This document shows positions 54,749-63,300 of a stretch of DNA of 64,000 nucleotides, one piece after another. The stretch spans positions 62,001 to 126,000 of the forward strand of contig NZ_JXJX01000007.1 of the NCBI RefSeq assembly GCF_002441715.1, given 5' to 3'. Source of the DNA: Pseudolactococcus plantarum. Lineage in GTDB: Bacteria > Bacillota > Bacilli > Lactobacillales > Streptococcaceae. Position numbers and translations under genes: made by a program. Below the pieces are notes generated by a model. It had not been told where the DNA came from. It did no database searches and saw only the letters and a program-made list of their open reading frames with translations. The stretch's first letter is position 1. Every line of letters begins with the position of its first letter.

Positions 54749-56911
54749 CTATTTCTTTTTAGTACTTTCAGAACTGCTACTTTCAACAGGAACAAGATCT
54801 GGATGTAGCTGTTGGAAAGTTTGTGTTTGCCAAAGTTGTTTAGTTGTCTTATCTCCATTTTGAGAGAAGATGGAGGTTGATTTACTTCCTAATTTATCTT
54901 CAATTGCTTCAGCTTTTTTAAGCCCTTTTGTATAATTGTAGTCGTTAGGATCGATTGCTTTTAAACCATCATCGGGCCAAAACCTTAGTAAATCACCTGA
55001 TGTAATCGCATCAGATACTTTTAATTGCGCTTCTGATTGTTGATTAAATGCTGCGATTTGTTTTTTGGTATCAGGGTCAGGATTAGTAATCTCTTCTCCT
55101 GTAGCTGTTTTATATATTCTACCAGAAAAGTTAGTTAATGTTGAGGACACCCAGTTATCAGTTGTTCTCATATTCACAACGTTACGATGTTGGGGACTAA
55201 GCATATCTTGTCCAAGTTGTGGATATTTACTATTATCAATACCTAATAAGTGTAATAGAGTTGGTAAGTTATCGACCTCACCACCAAAAGTGTGGTTGAC
55301 GTAGCCTTTGTCCATACCCGGTACAACAATCATATAAGGCACACGTTGCAACATTGCGTCATCATAAGACGACCAAGTCTCTTTATTTTTACCAAGGAGT
55401 GGTGCAAGCTGAGGATTTCTAGAGTTTGAGATACCATAGTGATCACCATAAAGTACAATGACTGAATTTTTATAGACATTTGATGCTTTGAGATAATCGA
55501 AAAACTCTTTCACTGCGCTATCCAGATAATTTGCAGTTGCAAAATAGCCGTTGATCGTATCATCACTTGTAGTGGCTAAAGGAAAACCAGATTCTGCCCC
55601 GTCGAATTTAACATAGGGATAGTGATTAGATACTGTAATAAATTTTGTATAAAAAGGTTGTTGCAGATGTTCTAAGTATTCAATAGAATCACCAAACATA
55701 TACTTATCGTGTAACCCATATTGGAAAGAATTTGTTTTATCAACATTAAAGTAGGTTTGGTCAAAGAAGTAGTTGTACCCAAGACGTTTATAGGTTTCGT
55801 TTCTATTCCAGAATGACCCGACATTACCGTGGAAAACAGCAGATGTATACCCACCAACTTGTGAGAGGATGTTTGGTGCAGCTTGGAAGGTATTTTTACC
55901 CCCATTGCTGACAAAGAATGAGCCTTGATTCAGACCAAAAAATGAGTTTTCCATCAGAGTTTCAGCATCAGATGTTTTACCTGCTTTCACTTGGTGGAAG
56001 AAATTATCAAAAGCAAAGGTCTCTTTTGAGCTGAATAGAGAATTTAGAAAAGGTGTGACCTCATAGTCCTTTTCTTGTTTCGTATTAGGATCCAGTGCTT
56101 TTAATTTGTAGTTAATTAAAAATTGTTGGAAACTTTCAAGATGGATGTAAATCACGTTTCTACCTTTTGCGATACCAAAAGTATCTGGATTAGGTTTAGC
56201 ATGATTTTCGGCAACATATTTTTGAACTAAAGCGACGTCAGCCGGTTTGGCTTCTTTACGGACTTGGTTTGTTTTATATGTATTAACACCATCATAAACA
56301 GAAAAAGGAATCAAGCCTAGATAACGTACGACATAGGTATTTGAAAACCCACGACTTAATAGTTCTGGTCTATCAATTTCAGCTAAGAAAAGATTGACTG
56401 TGAAAGCCAAAATAGATAGTGATGTGACCGCAAAAGCTGCACGCTTGCTAAAGCTACGTTGATCAAAGCGAATCACTTTTTTCCAAATTAATACACCGAT
56501 AAAAACAAAATCTATGATGAAAAATAAATCAGTAAAGTTAAATAAATTGATGGCCGATTCACCTAAGCCGGCAGCTACTTTACTAGACGCTAGCATTGTG
56601 TTAATACTGATAAAATCGGTAAATTCCCCAAAATAGATAGAGTTAGAAAACAACCACAACGTTAATAATATATAGATTAAAAAAGATAAGCCATAATATA
56701 GTTTGGTATTTTTAACATATAGTGCAACACCAATTAATAGCAGTGTTGTAGATAAGGGATTCATAATCGCTAATAGGACTTGAAATCCATTATCAAAATC
56801 TAAATCAAACTTAAAAAAGTAAGCAAATAGGGTTTTAAACCAAAATAAGATCACTAGAAAAGCAGTAAACCCAAGTCGAGTTGATACGACGTTTGAAAAT
56901 TTTTTTAACAA
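54749..56911 (-). CDS. ltaS: Lipoteichoic acid synthase
   Basis: Polymerises glycerol-phosphate from phosphatidylglycerol into lipoteichoic acid. The 720-residue protein has five N-terminal membrane helices and an extracellular sulfatase-like domain with catalytic Thr313 in AGKTSDAETL, the metal site ending VLYGDHYGIS and FHGNVGSFWNR. I start at TTG 56911 (MLKKFSNVVSTRLGF), 9 bases after AAAGGAA and matching homologues; an upstream ATG at 56965 adds 18 unrelated residues. The tail (ESSSSESTKKK) is low complexity. Confidence 0.92.
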   Translation of the reverse strand: MLKKFSNVVSTRLGFTAFLVILFWFKTLFAYFFKFDLDFDNGFQVLLAIMNPLSTTLLLIGVALYVKNTKLYYGLSFLIYILLTLWLFSNSIYFGEFTDFISINTMLASSKVAAGLGESAINLFNFTDLFFIIDFVFIGVLIWKKVIRFDQRSFSKRAAFAVTSLSILAFTVNLFLAEIDRPELLSRGFSNTYVVRYLGLIPFSVYDGVNTYKTNQVRKEAKPADVALVQKYVAENHAKPNPDTFGIAKGRNVIYIHLESFQQFLINYKLKALDPNTKQEKDYEVTPFLNSLFSSKETFAFDNFFHQVKAGKTSDAETLMENSFFGLNQGSFFVSNGGKNTFQAAPNILSQVGGYTSAVFHGNVGSFWNRNETYKRLGYNYFFDQTYFNVDKTNSFQYGLHDKYMFGDSIEYLEHLQQPFYTKFITVSNHYPYVKFDGAESGFPLATTSDDTINGYFATANYLDSAVKEFFDYLKASNVYKNSVIVLYGDHYGISNSRNPQLAPLLGKNKETWSSYDDAMLQRVPYMIVVPGMDKGYVNHTFGGEVDNLPTLLHLLGIDNSKYPQLGQDMLSPQHRNVVNMRTTDNWVSSTLTNFSGRIYKTATGEEITNPDPDTKKQIAAFNQQSEAQLKVSDAITSGDLLRFWPDDGLKAIDPNDYNYTKGLKKAEAIEDKLGSKSTSIFSQNGDKTTKQLWQTQTFQQLHPDLVPVESSSSESTKKK

Positions 56912-57183
56912 GTTAATCTGTTCCTTTATGATAGTAGTGTCAAGGGGCAAGTTAGTCAATAACAAGCCCAGATAACTACAGATTTTCTCTAAAATATCTT
57001 TCTTTATTTTACGCTATTTTAAGTTTTTTAGCAAACAATGACCATTTTACTTGTTAAAGCTGACACGAGACTAAAAATATATCGTGACACTGTTTAACTA
57101 GTATGTAGACTGAGTTTATCTAGCTAGATAAGGGCTAGAGGTCTATAGCTTTCTTACCTAATTTTGTGTATAATATTTAGATA

Positions 57184-58323
57184 ATGACTAAACTAACTAT
57201 AAATAAATATGCAGCTAAAAAAATAAGACAAGGGATTGCAGTACTTGATGCCCAAGATTTCCCTGTACAAACTGGTATTGAAGGGTTTGTATCCCTATAC
57301 TTTGATCATCAGTTTGTTAGTGAAGCTTATTTGTCACGTCAAAATAAGGGTATTGGCTGGACGATTAAGTCAAGAGACTTTTTAGCACTGTTACAAGAGG
57401 CAAAAAACAAGCGCCAAAACTATTATCAAGATAATACAACCACAGCTTTTCGCGTTTTTAATCAAGATGGCGATGACTTTGGGGGATTTACCATCGATAT
57501 TTATGGTGACTATGCTTTGTTTAACTGGTATAACACCTTCGTATACACACTCAAAACAGACATATTAGCAGCATTTAAGACTGTCTTTCCAGAAATATTA
57601 GGTGCGTATGAAAAAATACGCTTTGATAGTCAACTTCCTGTCTCTAGTCATATCTATGGAGAAGTTGCACCAGATAAATTTATCATCCTTGAAAATGGTG
57701 TTAACTATGAAGTCTTTCTAAATGACGGGCTTATGACAGGGATTTTCTTGGATCAACATGACGTCCGTGGTGCTTTAATCGATAAGTTTTCTGCTGGGAA
57801 ATCTTTGTTAAATATGTTTTCTTATACAGCTGCTTTTTCAGTTGCAGCAGCAATTGGTGGTGCTAAATCGACAGTCTCAGTTGATTTAGCAAAACGGTCA
57901 CGTGACCTATCACAGGCCCATTTTGTGGCTAATAATATCCCACTTGACGCACATAAATTTCATGTCATGGATGTTTTTGACTATTTTAAATACGCTAATC
58001 GAAAACAGTTAAGTTTTGATATCATTGTCATAGATCCACCAAGTTTTGCAAGAAATAAAAAAATGACATTTTCAGTCGCAAAAGATTATCATAAACTAAT
58101 TGAAGATGCGCTACCTATTTTAAACAAACACGGTAGGATAATTGCCTCAACGAATCATGCTAGATTGTCAAGAACAGACTTTTTGGCTGAAATCAACAAA
58201 GGCTTCGCTAAACACAAGTTTGAGATTATTCAAGAATTCAGATTACCTGCAGATTTTACAACGAATCCTGCTGATCCACAATCTGATTATCTAAAAGTAT
58301 TCGTATTGGAGGTCAAATCATAA
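57184..58323 (+). CDS. rlmI: 23S rRNA (cytosine)-methyltransferase, RlmI family
   Basis: A 379-residue SAM-dependent RNA methyltransferase. An N-terminal PUA-like region (1-75) is followed by an EEHEE-like domain and the Rossmann fold with LLNMFSYTAAFSVAAAIGGA and the DIIVIDPPSFAR motif. The family makes m5C1962 in 23S rRNA in E. coli; the exact target here is uncertain. A -10 TATAAT lies at 57169-57174, only 9 bases before the ATG, so the leader is nearly absent. aroD overlaps the stop. Confidence 0.85.
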   Translation: MTKLTINKYAAKKIRQGIAVLDAQDFPVQTGIEGFVSLYFDHQFVSEAYLSRQNKGIGWTIKSRDFLALLQEAKNKRQNYYQDNTTTAFRVFNQDGDDFGGFTIDIYGDYALFNWYNTFVYTLKTDILAAFKTVFPEILGAYEKIRFDSQLPVSSHIYGEVAPDKFIILENGVNYEVFLNDGLMTGIFLDQHDVRGALIDKFSAGKSLLNMFSYTAAFSVAAAIGGAKSTVSVDLAKRSRDLSQAHFVANNIPLDAHKFHVMDVFDYFKYANRKQLSFDIIVIDPPSFARNKKMTFSVAKDYHKLIEDALPILNKHGRIIASTNHARLSRTDFLAEINKGFAKHKFEIIQEFRLPADFTTNPADPQSDYLKVFVLEVKS

Positions 58324-58973
58324 TGAAAATTGTCGTGCCAATTATGCCCACAAGTATGGCAGAGATCGCATTATTAGAGACTAAAAAGTATCAAGAAGCT
58401 GATATCATCGAGTGGCGAGCAGATTTTTTACCTTTAGATGTCCTAAGTACAGCAGCACAGCAAATCAAACAAAAGTTTTCGAGTCAGGACATTATCTTTA
58501 CCTATCGAACAGAAGATAAGGCTGAATGTAACATCACTGAGATGGCATATGCAAATTTGATCGCTACTTACGCATCTGCATTTACTTATATAGATGTTGA
58601 AGTTATGAGGTTTAAAACGATCTCGCTACCAGATAATGCGATTGCTTCTTATCATGATTTTAATCAAATACCACTCAATTTGAGTGATATTTTATCAACT
58701 ATGTCTGCTAGGCAACCAAAAGTTGTGAAGTTTGCTGGTATGCCTAAAACAAAAGCTGATGTGCTAAGATTAATGTCTGAGACACAAGCCTTTAGCCTAC
58801 AACATCCACAACAACTTCTTGTTACGATGGCTATGGGGGAAATCGGTAAGATTACGCGTCTTGCTGGTGATAGTTTTGGCAGTAGCTGGACTTTTGCATC
58901 AGTGGATGCAAGTAGCGCACCTGGTCAATTCAGTCTGTCTGAAATGCTACAAGCAAAAGCACTTTTAAACTAA
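58323..58973 (+). CDS. aroD: 3-dehydroquinate dehydratase, type I
   Basis: Dehydrates 3-dehydroquinate in the shikimate pathway. The 216 residues show IIEWRADFLPL, DIIFTYRTEDKAE, the catalytic ASYHDFN (His) and the Schiff-base Lys in VVKFAGMPKTKADV. RBS GGAGG is 9 bases upstream; the start overlaps the rlmI stop (TAATG). The gene stands apart from other aro genes. Confidence 0.93.
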   Translation: MKIVVPIMPTSMAEIALLETKKYQEADIIEWRADFLPLDVLSTAAQQIKQKFSSQDIIFTYRTEDKAECNITEMAYANLIATYASAFTYIDVEVMRFKTISLPDNAIASYHDFNQIPLNLSDILSTMSARQPKVVKFAGMPKTKADVLRLMSETQAFSLQHPQQLLVTMAMGEIGKITRLAGDSFGSSWTFASVDASSAPGQFSLSEMLQAKALLN

Positions 58974-58976
58974 AAC

Positions 58977-59012
58977 AAAAAAGATCTGGTCAGTGGTGAC
59001 TGGATCTTTTTT
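58977..59012. terminator. Bidirectional terminator between aroD and coaA
   Basis: AAAAAAGATCTGGTCA pairs with TGACTGGATCTTTTTT with two imperfect positions around GTGG. Confidence 0.8.
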
Positions 59013-59931
59013 AGTATTTTTTCAAATAAATTTTGTCGATTTTATGTGTTTTATCTTTGTGTAGGATAACCTCAGCACGACTGCGTGTTGGTTCGATATA
59101 GTTCCTTAGGTTAACTAAATTAACTGTTTTCCATGTATCCTTAGCTAATTTCATCGTTGCATCGTCTGAGAGTGCGGTAAACTGGTGATAATAATTATTC
59201 GGATCTTGTTTAGCTAAGGCTAAAAACGTTTTAAATCTTTCTAAATACCAGCGTTCGATATTATGCTCTTTAGCATCTACATAGATAGAAAAATCAAAGA
59301 AGTCATTGATATAAAGCTGTTTATTGGCACTCGTTTGAAAGACATTTATTCCCTCAACGATAAGGATGTCAGGGGCATCAATCCGTTCTTTTTCAGGTAG
59401 TACATCGTAAATTTCGTGAGAGTATACTGGAATAGTTGCACTGCTACCAGACTTAATGGCTAATAAAAAACTAATCAGCGCTTCCATGTCATAAGATTCA
59501 GGAAATCCTTTTCTATCTAGTATCCCTTTTTTTGTCAGCTCATCTTTGGAATATAAAAATCCATCAGTTGTCACGAGTTCAACTTTAGAAGTCTTAAAGG
59601 TACGAGATAATAGGAGCTGCAATAATCTGGCAGTAGTCGATTTACCAACGGCAACTGATCCTGAAATACCGATAATAAAGGGTTGATTATCAGTGATTTT
59701 CTGTAAAAATAAGCCCTTTGAAAAATTCAAATCGCTAATTGTTTTTTTATAGATACGAATCAGTTGCACAAGTGGTAGATAGACGTCATTGACATCTTGT
59801 AGACTAATTTCATCATTGATTGACTTAATATTATTTAGTTCTTGTTCTGTTAGTGCGGGTAAGGTTTTTTTATATAGATTTTGCCAGATGCGGCGCGTAA
59901 TCTTTTCATAATTTATCAGTTCAGTTTCCAT
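59011..59931 (-). CDS. coaA: Pantothenate kinase, type I
   Basis: Phosphorylates pantothenate, the first step of coenzyme A synthesis. The 306 residues contain the P-loop [12 protein letters not shown] near residue 90, [12 protein letters not shown], the RKGFPESYD motif and [11 protein letters not shown] start at ATG 59931 ([11 protein letters not shown]), which gives the usual length; an upstream ATG at 59961 lies before the -10 box. TG-G-TAAAAT (59947-59939) ends 7 bases before the ATG, so the mRNA is probably leaderless or nearly so. Confidence 0.93.
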   Translation of the reverse strand: METELINYEKITRRIWQNLYKKTLPALTEQELNNIKSINDEISLQDVNDVYLPLVQLIRIYKKTISDLNFSKGLFLQKITDNQPFIIGISGSVAVGKSTTARLLQLLLSRTFKTSKVELVTTDGFLYSKDELTKKGILDRKGFPESYDMEALISFLLAIKSGSSATIPVYSHEIYDVLPEKERIDAPDILIVEGINVFQTSANKQLYINDFFDFSIYVDAKEHNIERWYLERFKTFLALAKQDPNNYYHQFTALSDDATMKLAKDTWKTVNLVNLRNYIEPTRSRAEVILHKDKTHKIDKIYLKKY

Positions 59932-59938
59932 AGAAGTA

Positions 59939-59947
59939 ATTTTACCA
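59939..59947 (-). promoter_or_regulatory. Extended -10 of coaA, near-leaderless geometry
   Basis: On the minus strand TG-G-TAAAAT is followed by TACTTCT and then the ATG. The 7-base distance places the start site at or beside the start codon. Confidence 0.55.
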
Positions 59948-60180
59948 TATAAAATAGACAAATACCAGAATGCGCTTACAAAATACTAAGTAAGTGTTGT
60001 ATAGAAGTCGCAAACATCCCCAAAATAGGGCAAACCTGATTTCCATTTTTGCTCATAAACTGATTTGTATGTAACAGATTCATTTGGTGTATCTATAAAT
60101 ATAACTGTCTTTTTTAAGTGTTTTGTATTAAGATAGACTTATGACTTATATTTTATCAGTCTCATTTTAAAGGAGCTATG

Positions 60181-61185
60181 ATGCATCAATTTACCAATAG
60201 AAATTATATCCATACCATTTACGGTGTGTTAACGATGGTTGTCGCTTTCTTAATTGCGATTATTTTTCGTAATTATTGGGTTGGCGTGATGGGAAGTTTT
60301 GGTAGTTTACTTTTTATGTATTATGTACCAGCTAATAAGGACAAGACCATGACACAACTATTTTTAGTCAGTAGTATCAGTTGTATTAGTTTTCCAATCA
60401 GTGCTTGTCTCTCAAAAACACAATGGCTTACATTTATCTGGATTGCTTTATTGACTTATATTGTCCAATACCTGATGAGCGTGAATGGATACATTGGTCC
60501 TGGACTATTTTTTGTTCTCATGATTAATGGGATGATCGCAAGTCTATCTCACCTGCCATTACTCAACGCATTATTTTTATCATTATATGCGGTGTTAGGT
60601 GTCGTCATTGCAGTCGTTTTTGCTATGATTGAAAATAGGCAATTTGAACGATACCAAATCAATCTGAGGGATATTATCTATAAAACGCAAGATATCCAGC
60701 CTAGCATACGTGCCTTGATGACTAGTGTATTTGCCTTTCTTGCTTATTTTATTGGGTATCATTTGAAATTAAACAATTATTATTGGATACTTGTGTCAGC
60801 CTTGACTATTCTACAATCTGAAAATGTGACGGTTGCAAGAAAAAGACAGTTATCCTATATTGGTGCAGGGCTTATCGGTACCTTGATAGCTTTTGTTATT
60901 TACTCACTCGTCAATGATCCTATCGTATTAATCGGGCTATCCTTTGTTTTTATTGCCTTAATTGGTCTTTATATGCCCAAAAGCTATTTAGTTGGCAATT
61001 TTTTCACGACGCCAATCGCACTTATTTTGTTTAAAATAGTGAGACCAGAAATGGGCAATACTTTAATCAAAACTAGAATTTTAGCTATTTTTGTTGGGAC
61101 TATCATTGGCTTGATAGGCGTTTTATATTATGATTACATCATGAATAAAAACTGGCCTATTGCAAATAAACTAGAAGAGCGTTAG
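60181..61185 (+). CDS. FUSC-family membrane protein
   Basis: A 334-residue integral membrane protein with about ten helices in two blocks (about 10-155 and 180-325) linked by a soluble segment (ENRQFERYQINLRDIIYKTQ). The layout and the NNYYWILVSALTILQSENVTVARKRQLSYIGAGLIG segment fit the fusaric-acid-resistance/aromatic-acid exporter superfamily. The substrate is unknown. ATG 60181 is better spaced from AAAGGAG than ATG 60178. Confidence 0.72.
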   Translation: MHQFTNRNYIHTIYGVLTMVVAFLIAIIFRNYWVGVMGSFGSLLFMYYVPANKDKTMTQLFLVSSISCISFPISACLSKTQWLTFIWIALLTYIVQYLMSVNGYIGPGLFFVLMINGMIASLSHLPLLNALFLSLYAVLGVVIAVVFAMIENRQFERYQINLRDIIYKTQDIQPSIRALMTSVFAFLAYFIGYHLKLNNYYWILVSALTILQSENVTVARKRQLSYIGAGLIGTLIAFVIYSLVNDPIVLIGLSFVFIALIGLYMPKSYLVGNFFTTPIALILFKIVRPEMGNTLIKTRILAIFVGTIIGLIGVLYYDYIMNKNWPIANKLEER

Positions 61186-61277
61186 AAAAAATAAACAAAT
61201 TGAGTAATATGATATAATATAGACAAACAAACAGTAAAGTGACTAATCATATTATCCTAAATAAGAGGAGTTAAAAG

Positions 61278-61847
61278 TTGAAAATCGTAGTATTTGGTGA
61301 TTCCATCTCGACCCATATAGAGATGAAAAACATGACAGAAGACTTGTTAGCGCAAGCACACATATCTGGTGAGGTTATCTGTTGTGCTGTAGCGGGAGAA
61401 GATACGAATGCAGCCATGAAGCGTTTGGCTGATGTAGTCGCTCAAAAAGCTGATTATTATTATATCTTTTTTGGTGCAAATGATGCAGCCGTACACCGTA
61501 AAATTTCTCCGCAACAATTTTTTAAAAATATCACAACATTTATCACAGCTTTGGGTGCACAGAAGACGAGCATTTTAACACCCTCTTATGTGAATGAGGT
61601 TGCAATGATGAATTCACAAAAAATGTTAGGACGCTCAAATACAAGACTGATAGATTATGTAGAAAGTGTTAAAGCTGCTGGCGAAAAAACAGGTGCTAAC
61701 GTGTTAAATCTAAATGCACTGATGCACCAACAGCCTAATCCTGATGAGCTGATTGTATCAGATGGTGTTCATTTTACAACTAAAGGCTATAAACTTGTGA
61801 CGTCACTCATTGCACAAGATATTATCAGTAGGGAGCAAAACAACTAA
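61278..61847 (+). CDS. SGNH/GDSL hydrolase family protein
   Basis: A 189-residue esterase-like protein. Block I is VVFGDSIS with the nucleophile Ser, block III is FFGANDAA and block V is VSDGVHFTTKGY (Asp and His). No signal peptide is present, so it acts in the cytoplasm. It starts at TTG 61278 with GAGGAG 7 bases upstream. The substrate is unknown; the next gene follows directly. Confidence 0.85.
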   Translation: MKIVVFGDSISTHIEMKNMTEDLLAQAHISGEVICCAVAGEDTNAAMKRLADVVAQKADYYYIFFGANDAAVHRKISPQQFFKNITTFITALGAQKTSILTPSYVNEVAMMNSQKMLGRSNTRLIDYVESVKAAGEKTGANVLNLNALMHQQPNPDELIVSDGVHFTTKGYKLVTSLIAQDIISREQNN

Positions 61848-61848
61848 T

Positions 61849-62463
61849 ATGGCTAATGATTTTCAAAAAATGTACTTTGATGAACATCCTGATGCAGCAC
61901 ATGATATTCACCAACTTGAAACTGTTCTTTTAGGCGAGCGATTACGCTTTACCACTGATGCGGGTGTCTTTAGCAAAAAAGCAATTGACTTTGGTAGTCA
62001 AGTGCTTTTAGAGGCAGTAACATTTGAAGCGCAGGCCACTTTATTAGATGTTGGATGTGGCTATGGTCCGATTGGGATTACGCTTGCAAAAGCTCAAGCA
62101 GTCGTGCCAACGATGATAGATGTAAATTTACGCGCACTAGCTTTAGCAGAGAAAAATGCCACTCAAAATGCAGTATCAGCCACAATTTTTCAATCCAATC
62201 TTTATGATAAGGTAGTGGGTAAGTTTGATCATATCGTGTCAAATCCCCCGATAAGAGCTGGTAAAGAGGTTGTGCATGGTGTCATATCTGGTGCCTATGA
62301 ACATTTAAAGGAAAACGGCACACTAACGATTGTCATTCAGAAAAAACAAGGCGCACCTAGTGCTAAAGATAAGATGGTCGAGATTTTTGATAATTGTGAA
62401 GTGATCAAAAAAAGTAAAGGGTATTTTATATTGCAGTCTACTAAAGAAAGTGAAACAGCATAA
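61849..62463 (+). CDS. RsmC-like class I methyltransferase
   Basis: A 204-residue SAM-dependent methyltransferase of the MTS (RsmC) family, probably acting on 16S rRNA guanine N2. The SAM motif is LLDVGCGYGPIGITLAKA, and the catalytic HIVSNPPIRAGKEVVH follows. I start at ATG 61849 (MANDFQKMYFDEHP), directly after the hydrolase stop. In streptococci this gene neighbours coaA; here two genes lie between. Confidence 0.85.
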   Translation: MANDFQKMYFDEHPDAAHDIHQLETVLLGERLRFTTDAGVFSKKAIDFGSQVLLEAVTFEAQATLLDVGCGYGPIGITLAKAQAVVPTMIDVNLRALALAEKNATQNAVSATIFQSNLYDKVVGKFDHIVSNPPIRAGKEVVHGVISGAYEHLKENGTLTIVIQKKQGAPSAKDKMVEIFDNCEVIKKSKGYFILQSTKESETA

Positions 62464-62484
62464 ACAAAGGTCAACCTTTTTGTT
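62463..62484 (+). terminator. Weak terminator after the methyltransferase
   Basis: ACAAAGGT-CA-ACCTTTTTGT forms a short stem with T residues in the right arm. Confidence 0.45.
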
Positions 62485-62501
62485 ATTCACGTACACTAGA
62501 C

Positions 62502-63116
62502 TTAATCACGGTTAATATTCACACCTAAAACGGTTAAATGGCCGTTTGAAATCAACTTAATCACGAGAGAAGCAAATTCATTTGCGGACATCTCGTGATT
62601 TTTTTGTTCAATCCACCAAGTCACTGTACCGATAAAAATACTTGTGATATATGAGACAACGAAATCAGTCGGTATTTTGAGTTGCTCATTTCTGACATCT
62701 AGACTTTCAAACAGGTGGGCATATCTTTCAGATAAAATGGCTAATAAACGTTTTGATAAAATTTCTTTATTGCTGTGCGTGATAAATATTCTTGCCAAAT
62801 CAGGATTGTCTTTGACAAACTCATAAAAGTTAGTCAAGACACGTTCAATTTTTTTGACATTAATGCCATTTTCTTCAACCAGATTTTCAGAGTCTAAAAC
62901 AGCGACAAAATCTTTCAAAAATTTATCGATAATCCGTTCAAATAAGTCGGATTTATCTTTAAAATGGCTGTAAAAGGTTGCCCGATTAATCATCGCTATG
63001 TCTGAAATATCACTAATCGTAATTTTATCAAAAGTCTTACTACCTAAAAGTTTAATAAAGGCTTCGATGATGAGTTTATTCGTTCTTTTGATACGTAAAT
63101 CAATTTTTTTTGTCAT
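62502..63116 (-). CDS. TetR/AcrR-family regulator
   Basis: A 204-residue regulator with an N-terminal TetR helix-turn-helix (ITISDISDIAMINRATFYSHFKDKSDLFERI, about 32-62) and a helical ligand domain. It is divergent from the activase gene, 184 bases away, and similar CAAC-GTTG dyads occur in that gap. It probably controls the acyl-CoA dehydratase activase gene and perhaps itself; the effector is unknown. Confidence 0.83.
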   Translation of the reverse strand: MTKKIDLRIKRTNKLIIEAFIKLLGSKTFDKITISDISDIAMINRATFYSHFKDKSDLFERIIDKFLKDFVAVLDSENLVEENGINVKKIERVLTNFYEFVKDNPDLARIFITHSNKEILSKRLLAILSERYAHLFESLDVRNEQLKIPTDFVVSYITSIFIGTVTWWIEQKNHEMSANEFASLVIKLISNGHLTVLGVNINRD

Positions 63117-63153
63117 TTTTTCCCACTTTGATTAAAGAATCATTAACTTTATA

Positions 63154-63266
63154 CAACGTATTGTTGTTTAGTGTTGTTTTACCAACAGTTTAGCACATTT
63201 TAATGGTTGCGCGCAAGTCGAATTGCTTGTAAAATGAAGATATATATGTTATGCAACAATGTGTTG
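63154..63266. promoter_or_regulatory. Two CAAC...GTTG dyads between the TetR and activase genes
   Basis: CAACGTATTGTTG (63154-63166) and CAACAATGTGTTG (63254-63266) are 5-3-5 inverted repeats lying exactly 100 bp apart, one near each gene. They are plausible TetR-type operators; the first has one mismatch between arms. Confidence 0.4.
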
Positions 63267-63300
63267 TTTTAACTCGGTTAGGTATTAGGAAGAAGTGTTT

